Part shown: positions 21,851-32,081 of the stretch, piece by piece
How the letters are laid out: each line of letters starts with the position of its first letter
Position numbering within the stretch: position 1 is the stretch's first letter
Assembly (NCBI GenBank): GCA_033725935.1
Contig: MU867065.1
Coordinates: 434,001-498,000 of the forward strand
Direction: 5' to 3'
Length of the DNA: 64,000 nucleotides
DNA from: Cladorrhinum sp. PSN259
Taxonomy: Eukaryota > Ascomycota > Sordariomycetes > Sordariales > Podosporaceae
Made by a program: the position numbers and the translations under genes
Notes under the pieces: generated by a model
Database searches by the model: none
What the model saw: the letters and a program-made list of their open reading frames with translations, nothing else
Told to the model about the DNA's origin: nothing

Positions 21851-22168
21851 CAATCTAATACTTAAATATTTATTAGCTCGGTACATGCCGCATAAAACCA
21901 AAGATAGAAACAAAGGTACGGAGGCCAAAACACAAATACAAACCGTAAGGTTTTAAAAAAATCGTAAATTGAAAGATGGTACGTAATAGAATATCTAGCA
22001 TGCGTGTGAAGGAGTTAGGAATGCATTAACAGAAGCCCAGCAGGCGTAGAAAGGAGTGAGGAATGCATTAATAGAAGCTGAATAGGTATATTAATAAGTG
22101 AGATGTGCATAGGAAAATGTAAATTTGGCGTATACCGCGTTAATAAATATTTAAACATTATCAGATTG
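21851..22168 (+). mobile_element. MITE copy B with RIP-like decay
   Basis: A 318 bp relative of the element at 25796-26133, same orientation, flanked by TA (21849-21850 and 22169-22170). Its left end reads CAATCTAATACTTAAATA where the other copies have CAATCTAATGCTTAAACG. The differences are C-to-T and G-to-A on one strand, which is the expected outcome of repeat-induced point mutation. An internal segment of about 45 bp (AAGGAGT-AGGAATGCATTAA type) is present twice in tandem, unlike the other copies. It is non-coding. Confidence 0.85.
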
Positions 22169-22208
22169 TATGTATATTATCAAAACACAAATAACCACTC
22201 CATCAAAA

Positions 22209-22226
22209 TTTTTTTTTTTTTTTTTT
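22209..22226 (+). repeat. Poly-T tract
   Basis: An unbroken run of 18 T between MITE copy B and the decayed gene. No function is inferred. Confidence 0.8.
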
Positions 22227-22482
22227 ACAAATCCCCTCAACTGTGCTTTTAAAAACAAGCAAATATTAACCCTCGCCTCCCGCCTGAAATGCTATAACCT
22301 CGGTTTTGCCCTGAAGAAACCTTTGTATCCCACGGTATACTGATTCCCCTTTCACCAAACTTTTATTGTCCCTTCTTCTCGATGCTTCCCAGCATACTGG
22401 TGACAGGCTCACCAAAAAAAGGCGGATTAGAAGCGAGAGGCAAGGCGCTTGCAGCGATGCAGTAACTGAATGTAATCTAGAG

Positions 22483-23368
22483 TTAACGCCATATAAGTCT
22501 CGCATACTTCTGCAGTTCCTCAACGCTAAAAACGACGTCTCCCTCCCTAGATCCCGGATCTTTAAGGAAAAGGAGCCGGAATGAGAGTACTAATGCGCTG
22601 CTATTAGCGACGTCTTAAGATACTGGGTCAGTGGTAGTATTTTGAGTAATTATAATACTTTGTCTGAGGATAGGTTCTTGATATTGTTGCAAGGCAGGAC
22701 GAGTTTGCAAAGGTTCTTCTTCCTCCCATTTTTCGAGAGTAATTTGGTTGCCGTTAAACTTGGCGAGAAGAACAATCTTGACCTCGTGATTTGATATGGA
22801 AACCCACCGCCGCATACCTAGACGTAACTGCGCCAACGTCTCGGAAACGCCCGCTTCGATAACGAGCGTTGGCCACGCGTCTAGAGTCTCACGTTCAGGC
22901 ATTGGGCCGCCGCTTGAATCACCCTCTTTACCCCCCTTCCATCGTCTAGAATTACCACCTTGTTGTGCTGGCAACATAGTACTAGCGATACTCACCCAGC
23001 TATCGTCCAACCCCATATTAGAAATCTGCACGAAAAACTTGTCATATATCCGTGAATGGAGCCTCTCATGGAGGGCAGTTGGTATCGTAACGATCAGGAT
23101 CTGTGAATCGCTATCGTAGTGACGAAAGCCAACCTTCCGCCGTCGTCTTTCTCGTGCGCTCTCAATTTCGAGGAAACGATGAAGAGATACATCTAAAGTA
23201 ATTAATATATTATTGCCTATAGAAATGGGAGGGTACTGCTGTACGTGTGATGGTAAGGGAATCCCTAGCAGTGGAATCAATCGTCTTGAACAGATCCTGC
23301 ACATTGGTAAATCGTAGGGTGCTGCGATCGTCCGTTATTGCATCTTGATGTCGGTCTTGGGGTAGCAT
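22483..23368 (-). pseudogene. Broken member of an expanded Pezizomycotina family (possible PD-(D/E)XK-like fold)
   Basis: Family landmarks appear in order: QYPPISIG, RFLEIESA, GFRHYDSDSQ, EGDSSGGPMP, WPTLVIEAGVSETLAQLRL, SNHEVKIVLLAKF and ITLEKWEEEE. I recognise this as a large, repeated family of unknown function in filamentous ascomycetes. The IEAG and VKIVLLAKF pattern suggests a restriction-nuclease-like fold, which is inference. There are two breaks. Near 23240-23275 the frame changes between the N-terminal part (from ATG 23368, motif KTIDSTARDS) and the main body. A TAA stop at 22615-22617 sits where the family has a tyrosine-type codon. Reading continues in the same frame beyond that stop with the expected C-terminus (SFRLLFLKDPG, VEELQKYARLIW) to a second TAA at 22483. 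The gene is therefore a recent pseudogene. It lies next to MITE copy B. Confidence 0.78.
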
Positions 23369-24320
23369 TGTCGATTTATTTATTGGTCTGGTGTAAAAAG
23401 GTCCTCGAAATGGACATCTCCCACACCCTGTCGAGCCGGTCAAACCACCCCAGTAAGCCACGCCCCACTTGGTACTATGAAGCGAGAATTTCAACCACGA
23501 CCAAGTCACACGCTTAGATATGATCAGCTTGATGAAGGTGTCGGAAACGGGCTGGTCACAGTGCCTTACTGGAGTATTGGGATGGGATTGGGAGAGTTCT
23601 TCTTCGCTCGCTGGGTTCGGACTGCAAGGCAGGGTTCTATTAGCTGGCACGGGGACAAGCCCTCTCACAAACACAGGACTTACTGGTACAGTCTCTCGAC
23701 GAGGTTCAAGTGTGTTGTGAAAGGAAGAAGATGGGTGGGAAGAAGATGGGTGGGAAGAAGATGGGTGGGAAGAAGATGGATGGGAGGCATGGATTTATAG
23801 TGGAAGGTTGCCTAGTGGTTCTTGATTAAGTGCGCCCAGGGCAAATGCCCTGGCAGCTGGCCTTATCACCACATCTGGCGACAGTTGAAGGTATCGCGAG
23901 ATCTTGGTTGTGGGCGTTGTCGTAGCGCCTACGACCGAGTCGTGCCTTATCAATCGAGCCATGTGCAGATAAAGTGTGTATGATTATATAATTATTATTC
24001 GGGTTATTTTTTTCCCGGTTATGCCCGATAACGCTCTGAATTAACAAAAATAATCGCGATGAGATGGTGATGGTTGATGATTGTGGCTCACTAACAACTA
24101 TCAGAAACGAGCCGTTTTTTATGGGGTTGATGGGGTGTGGAAATTATCTAATCGAGGAACTTTTTACAGATGACCTCCTCGGTCTCTCATATGGGCTGAG
24201 ATCACCCATCTGAGCCTGCTTCACTGCACCTGACTTAAATACCTCCCTTAGTAGCTGTCCCTGGAATGCTTGGTTCTACCTTCTGTGCGTCGACGTTCAT
24301 TGCACCCATCTTTTATCGTT
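23369..24320. other. Intergenic between pseudogene and receptor-like gene
   Basis: Holds the former promoter side of the pseudogene, a 15 bp tandem array (separate entry) and AT-rich sequence. No gene is supported. Confidence 0.5.
23723..23782 (+). repeat. Minisatellite, four 15-bp units
   Basis: Four consecutive copies of GGAAGAAGATGGGTG. The last differs by one base (GGATG). The near identity implies recent expansion. It is outside any supported gene. Confidence 0.9.
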
Positions 24321-25791
24321 TCAAGCAGCCGGCCCAGTCTCAGTAAACCTATCCTCCCATGCTGAACCTTCTTGATGCTCCTCAGCATCAGATGCTGCCA
24401 TGCTGTTGACAGGCTCATCAAAAGGAGGATTAGAAGCAAGAGGGTGCGGATGGTCACTCCAAATAGCCCCCGGGGCGGTCGAGGAACGGCGCATAGCACG
24501 TGTCTCACGAGGCGGAGCGGATAAGCCTACCACGGTGCCATCCTCGCTGATATGGAGAATGGGTGGTTTATAGGGCTTATATCCTCTCTCTGTTGGAAGC
24601 TCTACGCTCTCTTCTTGAACGGTGTTACTGGATCTGTAATATTCGCTGTCGAGGGGAGACAGTGGTGAGAGTGGCGAAAGAGCTGGCAAGGTATGGGAAG
24701 CCGAGAAAGAAGTCGGTCTGGGGTTTGCAACCAGAGGAGGGAAGCGGAAAACCGGAGAGCCACCTGAAGGCAACGAGCTTGTTGGTCTGTGAGTTATTGC
24801 GCTCGGCCACAGGGTTGTGGTTGGAGAGGGGTTGAGTTCTTGTCTGTTTGGCTGGGAACCGGATGTTGCGTCCAGTTCACGGTCTGCTCCCTCCCCTTCA
24901 GGGTTAAAGAGCGCTGGGCTCGCGACTGTGTTGATTGGTATGACAGGCTCGGCGGGCTGACTGTTATTCTGAAATTGGGTGCTTTCAGCGTTCTCCTTCT
25001 TGATTCGGCGACGCAGAAGTAGGAAACTAACGACGCAGCTCATCAGTACAACAACAGTTATTGTGACGGGTATGGAAATTGCTGCCACAAGGCGGTGACC
25101 GGTGATGCTATTGCTGTCGGCGCTGAAGCTGTTTGGCAGAGATGTGGCAGGGTCCGTTGATGTCGCCGTTGCACATGCCGGCGCAGATGTCGTTACAGAT
25201 CCCGTCGCTGAATCGGTTGCAGAAAAAGATATGGCAGCAATTCCATGGATAGCATTCGCTTCAGCGGCTGAAGACTTTAGTTAGAAGAGGCATCAACAAC
25301 AGCATTTGCTCGTGTACTCGGGACTTACAGTTCATCATGAATCCCACTCTATCGTCAACAGTCAACCCACTGCTAATGCCCTGTCCATCTTCAGAACACT
25401 CACGCTCCGAGATTCCATCGTCATTACACACAACGAAGAATGTCTGTAGGTCGTTTCTGGTACACTTTGAGAGCTGTACTGTTGAGTTGAGCGGGTCAAA
25501 GTAAGGAGCGTCGTTGATGGTGCACTTGTCAGGGCAGAAATTGCTTCTGTTGAAAGGATCGGTACAGCCGCCACGATACAACGAGATGATCTTTCCGGTG
25601 TTGAAGTCTACCCGGCCGCATAGCTTCTCGTTGGTGCAGGCGTCGTCGAGCTCACAGCAGGCGACAGGATGAGGTTTATTTGGGTCGACGTTCGAGCACG
25701 GGTACAGAATAGGTATTCCTCTCTCACTGAATCGACCATCGGCAGGGGAACCATCGGGATAATAGCACCCAGTCTTGGATTTGTCGCCCAT
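24321..25791 (-). CDS. Cysteine-rich single-pass surface protein (YRGGCT type), no signal peptide
   Basis: Two exons, 25791-25329 and 25267-24321, with an intron at 25268-25328 (61 bp, donor GTAAGT, CTAACT before the acceptor), giving 469 aa. The N-terminal half carries paired cysteines in the order CYYPDGS, YPC, ACC, C, LC, SLYRGGCT, FCPDKC, then C, C and C. A Ser/Thr-rich stalk follows, then one membrane span (ISIPVTITVVVLMSCVVSFLL), a basic stop-transfer RRRIKK and a long Pro/Ser-rich cytosolic tail. I know this layout from many Pezizomycotina proteins of unknown function; a relative lies at 30489-32081. Such proteins normally begin with a signal peptide, but here the ATG is followed directly by GDKSKTGCYYPDG. 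MITE copy C ends 4 bp upstream of that ATG. The N-terminus may be lost or may lie in an unseen upstream exon. Confidence 0.72.
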
Positions 25792-25795
25792 TGTA

Positions 25796-26133
25796 CAATC
25801 TAATGCTTAAACGTTTGTTAGCTTGGTACATGCCCCATAAAACCAAGGACAGAAACACGGTATGGAAGCCAAGCAAAGATGCCATCGTAGACCTTGACCA
25901 GGCGGCGGACCTCTGGGGACGAGGGGGCAAACCGTGACGTATTAAAGATCGCGAATCAGAAGATGGTACCTGGTAAAAGGAATTACCTATGCAGGTTGGG
26001 ATATCCAGCATGCGTAGAAAGGAGTCAGGAGTGCATTAATAGAAGCTCAACAGGCGTATGAACAAGAGAAATAGGTATAGGAAAGTGGGAATGAGGCGTG
26101 TACCGCGCTTATAAACGTTCAAGCATTAGATTG
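25796..26133 (+). mobile_element. MITE copy C, abutting the start of a receptor-like gene
   Basis: A 338 bp element with terminal inverted repeats CAATCTAATGCTTAAACG (left) and CAATCTAATGCTTGAACG (right, in complement), and TA target duplication at 25794-25795 and 26134-26135. It is non-coding and in the same orientation as copy B. It is the least decayed copy. Removing it with one TA would join the receptor-like gene's ATG to the sequence ending AGAGC-TA at 26136 with no loss of bases, so the insertion looks clean. Confidence 0.9.
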
Positions 26134-26555
26134 TAGCTCTACCTTTGGGAGTCGAGATTGGTTTGCGACCTGGCCAGCGTCGACGTCGAGCTTGGCGATG
26201 CGAGGAATACATCTAATGCGGTGGTATGCGATACTGCTGCACCGATATTGCTGTGTGATGTAAAATAAGAAATAACGCGACGACTCGAAAAGAGGGAGGG
26301 TGTCACCAGTCTGCGTGGTAATGGGATGCGAGCGAGGAGAATCGGTAGGTCGCTGGATACTGGGATTTTTCGAGGTTTCGTGTAATTTGGACCTCGAACG
26401 ACAAAGGCAGGAGGGAAGGAGCGATTGGATGAAGAGGGGTTGAGATGGGCCGTGGGGTCTTGAATAAGAATTCAATTGGCAGGGCGGACCTGAAGGCCTG
26501 CCCGTCTATTGTGCTTGCATTGAATTACCTATTCTTCACCTCTAATTTCCCTCAT
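26134..26555. other. Sequence between MITE copy C and an orphan membrane fragment
   Basis: Presumably the former promoter or leader of the 24321-25791 gene, displaced 340 bp by the MITE. In the strand of that gene I see no hydrophobic signal-peptide exon here. Confidence 0.4.
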
Positions 26556-26879
26556 TCAATTCTTAACATTGGCTCGGCCCCTGCTGCTTCTCGTAGAAAT
26601 AGGAGTCAGCAATACTGGCTTTGGCTCAGACAGAGCCAAACCGTCATGTTGGATGACTGTCTCCCCCAGCATGTCCTCAGGAGCAGTTTGATTCTGCTCG
26701 TCTTCTTTTTGTCCCTTCCTCCAGTTGTAAATGACTCCACAGATGAAAACGACAAGAGCAAGTCCAAAGGCGGTATCAATGCCCGCGGCTATCATGACAC
26801 CGCTTTCATTGCCAAAATCAGAGCCAAACAAGGAACTCGACTCGGAAGCTGGAGCCGGTGTGACACCTGATGCCGTCAT
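26556..26879 (-). CDS. Orphan single-span membrane protein fragment
   Basis: A 107-codon frame with a Ser/Pro-rich start, one membrane span (IDTAFGLALVVFICGVIY), the stop-transfer NWRKGQK and an acidic or polar tail. This is the plan of the C-terminal half of the receptor-like proteins on either side, but no cysteine domain is found upstream. An acceptor-like CAACAACAG sits one base before the ATG. A donor-like GTAAGG at about 26970 (minus strand) would join in frame to a short upstream stretch, so this may be the last exon of a truncated paralog. Function is unknown. It could also be a chance frame. Confidence 0.4.
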   Translation of the reverse strand: MTASGVTPAPASESSSLFGSDFGNESGVMIAAGIDTAFGLALVVFICGVIYNWRKGQKEDEQNQTAPEDMLGETVIQHDGLALSEPKPVLLTPISTRSSRGRANVKN

Positions 26880-27543
26880 CCTGTTGTTGGTAAAAATCTG
26901 AGATATGTCAGAATCAAACGTCTTGAGCTATCTGCTATACCTCCGTAGGTCTGATGGGGGAACTCCTTACAATTCTTGAACTACGCTTCTCGGTAGTGTT
27001 GCGGTCCTATATTAATCAAAAAGATGCCATCGTATAACATAGCAATGGGTTTCTTCTGTCAGTGGAAGAATCCTGGTATAAATATCAAGTCTTGATGGTC
27101 GAACAAGCCCCAAAATCCCCGGCCTCCACAACCACAACATTTTTTCCACGTATTACGCACCTGACGTGGCTTGATGTTTGCCACGCATCGCCAACACGGA
27201 TATCGGTTGGCGTGCCGTTGTGTTATGATCAATAGGAAGTGTGATGGATCAGGGTAACCTCGGATAGTTTCTCGGTAATATGGGGTAATACATGATCGTG
27301 GGGACTTTGGGAAACGGAATGACTGGGTCTTTTTCATCTATAAATAATTATTTTAACGGCCACATCCCACCAATGGCTCCTATACTCTAAACATATGGGA
27401 TATCTAATATTATAGTAACATAAACATTGTACATCTAAGTGGTATCTAAGAGAGTTTTTGTGTACCCGTATGCTTCCCCGCATATCCATATTACATAAAA
27501 CCAAACGCCACAAACACAATCAGCACAAACACCAAAGTCCAAA
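26880..27543. other. Intergenic, no gene seen
   Basis: Contains the 3' region of the DUF3112-type gene (about 27345-27543) and sequence with possible degraded upstream exons of the 26556-26879 fragment. No cysteine-rich coding remnant could be recognised. Confidence 0.4.
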
Positions 27544-28742
27544 CTAAACAGCCGATACGGCCTTCTCCTCAATCGTTTCCTTCTCCACCGAGCCGTGCTC
27601 GGACCCGGCCAGAGTCGTGCCGTTGGGTAGGTGAGCTTCCAAGTCGGGCTGCTCCCCCTTATCCTCCCTGCCTTCTTCACCGGACCCAAACACATCCTCC
27701 TCGTCTTTCACCGCGCCGGCGTAGCTGCCCGCGCCGTGCGCCCCATTCGGTATGTGAAACCTCCGGTCAAACCTCGAAATGGCGTACGTGTAAACAACCA
27801 CCAACTCAATCACAAAGTTAAAGCAGTAAAACGCCGCCCTGGAGTGGTACCACGCCGGATCGCCGGCCGGTCTCGGCAAGAAACTCGTACCAGCCCTGAA
27901 GCTCGCCCCCAGAGCCAACAAGGTCGAAGCAAACAGCACCAGCCGAACCTTGGTCCTCATTCTCCCCCGGCCAAACTTTTCAATGTTCCCCGCAGTCACC
28001 GTGACCTCTTTGCTTCGCGGCCAAAGCACCGCGGTGATGACAATCGGGATAGGCAGGAAGGACATAACAGCCAGATAAACAGCCGCGAACCGTAGCACAT
28101 CCCTCTCTCTCAGTCGTGTGGCGAGGTCCAAAGTGAATTGCGAGTGAACATTGGCGACTATGACCATGACCAACAGGCCCAGAACCGACCAGAGGGTTCC
28201 CTTCCAGATAAGACTAACGGTCTTGTTCCAGCCGAAATGGGGATGGTAGCTCCTCACGATGCGCTGCGTAAATATCAGGTTGACGACGAAGAGTAATAAC
28301 ACGCCGGCGGCGACAAAGATCTGCGCGGCGAGGGCGATGCTGGTGTTGGTTGGGTAGTTGGCCCAGACGATGCGCATGACGAGGGCTATCACTCGGGTGA
28401 AGGAGAAACCGAAGAGCATTGCGGAGAAGAGGAACTTGTGCCCTCGTCGTCGGTTGATTTGGAATATTGTCATGTTGAGGGTGGCGGAGCCCACAAAGAA
28501 GGCGAGGAGGATGGCCGAGATGGGCACATCGACTTTTGTGGTTGGGATGCCGCCTGTTATTGCGTTGGGACTTGCGTAGGGGGGGCCGGGCTAAAGTTGG
28601 GTTGTCAGTGAAATGATGCAAACTGAGGTATGTGATTGATGAGGATGACAGATGTCGAGGTCGTAGAGGGTGTGAAGCAGGTAAAGGGGGTGGACTTAGC
28701 AAGGGCACATACCGGTTTGCCTCCTGGCGGTAAGGAAGACAT
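27544..28742 (-). CDS. Seven-span membrane protein, DUF3112 type
   Basis: Two exons, 28742-28713 (MSSLPPGGKP) and 28590-27544, with an intron at 28591-28712 (122 bp, donor GTATGT, CTGAC before the acceptor), giving 358 aa. Seven hydrophobic segments are visible, beginning near ISAILLAFFVGSATLN and ending near FVIELVVVYTYAI. A conserved-looking FGFSFTRVIALVMRI segment is the second, and PIPIVITAVLWPR closes the fifth. The C-terminal ~80 residues are acidic and cytosolic. The pattern fits the fungal DUF3112 family as I remember it, whose function is unknown; the RTA1 and Pth11-like families are alternatives. The neighbours are single-span surface proteins on the same strand, but each has its own promoter gap. 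Confidence 0.8.
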
Positions 28743-30488
28743 TGTGTGTATCTGATCACCAGATCCTCAAGGTGACTAGGGTGAGTCTCAATGATGGTGT
28801 TCGGTGTGTAAGGTGAGCTGCCTAGGCGGAGTGACGGCTACCCAGAAACGGGACGAGGCGCAAAAGGGGGATGGACCACCAAAAAAAAAACTCCCGACGT
28901 CCAACAACGACAACAAACAAAACTGCTGTGCAATCGAAACGCAAAGGGAAAAAAAGGTAACGGTGTCGAGTTCAACAAGAGGTATGTATGTGTCAAACGT
29001 CAAAAAGGATGAGTAATCGCAGCGGAAGGTCGATCAAGATGTAAAATAAAGATGAGATGAGAATCTGAAAACTATCACACCTCCTCTCACTTCAAAAACT
29101 TGGGTACATCACCAGACATGACAAGAAAAATGCAAGCGGGAAGCTACCTACTTATTCAATATTCTCTTAACCCCCTACCCCCCCTTCCTCGCAGCCCGGC
29201 TTTGAGCTAGACTCCGTTCGCGCAGGAGCGGTCTCATCATTGACTTTTTGCTGTATTTGTCACAAGAGAACAATTCTGGGTTGTCGGGGTGCCTGCCAAA
29301 CAGTCATCCAACTCATCAAAACATGACTAATGACATGGTTTAAAAATAAAGGAACTGTGCATGTGCTACCCCGGACTTTGCCTACCTACCTTGCTTTCGT
29401 CCAAGTAAAGGTACCTAGTTTCTATCAGTCAAAAGAATTGGTGGTTGACGACGCGCTTTCAAGCTAAACCCGCCAGTTAAGTGTGACGTCGGCAAGTTGT
29501 CGCATTGTGTTGCAACCAACCGCCGATCGCCCTTTTGAGAGAATAACGAAATTTGATTGGTTGATCGGCCGTAAATCCACAAACCGCGAGCACCGACCTG
29601 CCGACATTTTCATAATCGCCAAGATGTCAAAGCTCCGACATGCCGACATTTTATTTTTTGACCCCCCTTTTTTTCCACGGATCCAAAATATTGTTCCATG
29701 TCCGGTATTACAAAACAAAAGGCAAAGCCACCTTGCCGTACCCGTTGGTTATTCCTCACCCATCTATTCTGTGTTTTAAGGAAAAAACATAAAAGGGATA
29801 AAATTAAACCGCGCTTGGAAATCCTTCCTTCCTTCCTTCGATTTTCCTTCTTTCTTCCTTGTTATTAACGACGTTTGTCCGTTCGGCATTTTCTCGCTCT
29901 TTTGTCGGTATTGTATTGTCATCAAATCTGTTATTTGTGCTACACTACTTCACTTCGTTTTGAAGTTTCGGTGACCGACCGAAACCGGTGATAGGAATGA
30001 AGACGAGCTCGTCAATAAGCTTACCGGGCTTAAGATCCTCCTCCTATGCTGTGGGATTCTCATATCACACAGGAAGGATGAAGATGAACCGCCACGGCCG
30101 GGCATTACCCTCAGCTAAATCCCGGGAAGATTCGCTGCCGTGTGTTGAAGGAACTCACTTGTAAAAAAGGGGGGAGAGAGGGGGAAAGAGGGGGAAAGCA
30201 TGATAATGGATAGAGTAGAGGACAAAGAGAGAGCAAAGACAAGATTCGACCGAGGTTCTCAAGTAAATCACAGTGCGACATGAGAAAGGGACTGGTAACT
30301 CTATAAGGCCACCTACATACCATAAATTACTCTAAACACCAGCACACGTCACCAGACTTCAAAGACGATCAATAAAAACCTTCAAATTTCCTTCTCATTT
30401 CATTCCATTCCTTCATCCACATGCAAATAGTTGAACCTCTAAATAAACTTCCCTTTCCCCAATTTCTCTTCCTACGTGCATTGCCCAT
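28743..30488. other. Long intergenic region, no gene seen
   Basis: About 1.7 kb: promoter of the DUF3112-type gene on the left, 3' side of the cysteine-rich gene on the right. It contains pyrimidine-rich and TTCC repeat tracts near 29820-29850. Open frames are short and featureless. Confidence 0.5.
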
Positions 30489-32081
30489 CTACGCCATCTC
30501 ATAAACGCCATTCCCGTTCGCTTCTGCTGCTCCATCATTATTCATCCTCCGCCCCCACTGTCCTTGACCCTGACCCTGACCATGTCTCTGAGTACTATGA
30601 ACCCTATGAACCCCCGGCAAACCCGCAGTGAACCCATCAACCGGGAATAACCGTCCCTGTGAAGCACTACTACTCATCATCATCATCATCATCCCACCTT
30701 GACACTGTCCCTGACCCTGTCTCTGATCTACTGCTGAGGCTACCGGCGTAGGAGGAGGGGGAGGAGGCCGATACGGCGTATAATTCCTCTCATTCCTCTC
30801 CTGAATCATCGTCTTAACCGGGGACGGCACCCTCCAATGATCATTCGCATCCATCCTCATCATCTTCACGGGTGACGGTGACTTTGGATATTGTCCGCCA
30901 CCACCACCATCGCCACCACCCTTCATCATCGTCATTGCCGGCGCTGTAGCGGGATGATTACTCGTTGGGCTAGAAAAGGCACCACCACTACTGCTCCCTC
31001 CACCACCACTGCTACTAGGCTTGATAACGCGGTCAAAGACAGGCGAAGGAGGGGGAAGTAGATCGAGCGGTGGCGGCGTCTCGGCTCTTACTGGACCCGA
31101 GCGGAGGTGTCGGTGGTGTCGTTTGCGCGCAAAGACAAAGGCGAGGATGCTGCCTGCTATCATTACGCTTGCACCTACTCCGATCCCTACGCCTATTGGG
31201 ATGACTTTCGAGCTGGTAGTATTGTTGGTTTGCTGTGGTGGAATGGTTGAGTTGGTTGAGTTGGTTGGAGGGAGAATGGTTTGTCGAGGGGGCGGCTGCT
31301 GAGTGGTAGGTGGCGTGGGTTGCTCTTCCGGAGGTGATGTGGTAGGTTCTGGAGGAGGCGGCGGCGCCTCCGCAGTGGGCTGTGGTACTTGGCTAGCTCT
31401 TGGTGTAGACGAGGTTTGTGAAGTTGGAGCCTCCGTAGAGGAGGGATGCCCAGACGACGGCTTAGAAGATGACGTCGGAGCAGTGGAAGCCTTGGTCGAC
31501 GGAGCTTGAGTAGACGAAGCCTGACTGGACGTAGGCTGGCTTGATGGTTCCTGAGTAGGAACTCCCTTTCCCGTCTCTACTGGGGCCTTTACAACGGCCC
31601 CAATGACAGTCAAATCACCTGAAGATTCTGCGGTCAGTAGATGTACCTTTGTGTTAGTGGATTTGAACTTACCGTTTAGCTCGAATGTATCAGCATTGCC
31701 ATCGTTGCATGAATCCACGTTGCCGCCGCATATCCAGAGCTGTGCTGATCGCTTGATATCGGGGCAAGGGGTTACAACGGTGATGGCATTGTTGTTCTCC
31801 TTTGAGCAAAAACCGGGACAACCTTCTCCCAACCCCAGCTTCTCAGTGCAACCGCCACGATAGAAGACATCCTTGGGACCAGCACATATACCGCTACTCA
31901 GGCAAGAGTCGCCCGGGTGGCAGCACATCCCAATATTGCCACTGCACTCACCTAGGTCTGTCTTGCTGGCTGCAACGCCATTTGGCCAGTTACAAATTGA
32001 ATAGACAGGAAGGCTGATGGAGAGTAGAAGTAGGCCGACGAGGACTCGAAGAGGTCGATCGAAGAAAAACATTGTGATCAT
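30489..32081 (-). CDS. Cysteine-rich single-pass surface protein with signal peptide (YRGGCT type)
   Basis: Two exons separated by a 45 bp intron (31628-31672, donor GTAAGT, CTAAC and CTGAC, acceptor GCAG), giving 515 aa. The intron length is a multiple of three and has no stop, so retention adds 15 residues. A signal peptide (LRVLVGLLLLSISLPVYS) is followed by a cysteine domain with CNWPNG, GECSG, MCC, SCLSSGIC, FYRGGCTEK, GCPGFC, PC, ICGG and C. Next come a Ser/Thr/Pro-rich stalk of about 110 residues, a membrane span (VIPIGVGIGVGASVMIAGSI) and a cytosolic tail rich in Pro, Gly, Met and Gln with MMMMMM and GQGQGQ runs. Domain order and intron position, just after the cysteine domain, match the gene at 24321-25791, so the two are paralogs. 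A wall or environment sensor role is plausible but unproven. It is divergent from the uL22m gene. A start nine bases further in (MFFFDR) is possible. Confidence 0.83.
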   Translation of the reverse strand: MITMFFFDRPLRVLVGLLLLSISLPVYSICNWPNGVAASKTDLGECSGNIGMCCHPGDSCLSSGICAGPKDVFYRGGCTEKLGLGEGCPGFCSKENNNAITVVTPCPDIKRSAQLWICGGNVDSCNDGNADTFELNGKFKSTNTKVHLLTAESSGDLTVIGAVVKAPVETGKGVPTQEPSSQPTSSQASSTQAPSTKASTAPTSSSKPSSGHPSSTEAPTSQTSSTPRASQVPQPTAEAPPPPPEPTTSPPEEQPTPPTTQQPPPRQTILPPTNSTNSTIPPQQTNNTTSSKVIPIGVGIGVGASVMIAGSILAFVFARKRHHRHLRSGPVRAETPPPLDLLPPPSPVFDRVIKPSSSGGGGSSSGGAFSSPTSNHPATAPAMTMMKGGGDGGGGGQYPKSPSPVKMMRMDANDHWRVPSPVKTMIQERNERNYTPYRPPPPPPTPVASAVDQRQGQGQCQGGMMMMMMSSSASQGRLFPVDGFTAGLPGVHRVHSTQRHGQGQGQGQWGRRMNNDGAAEANGNGVYEMA

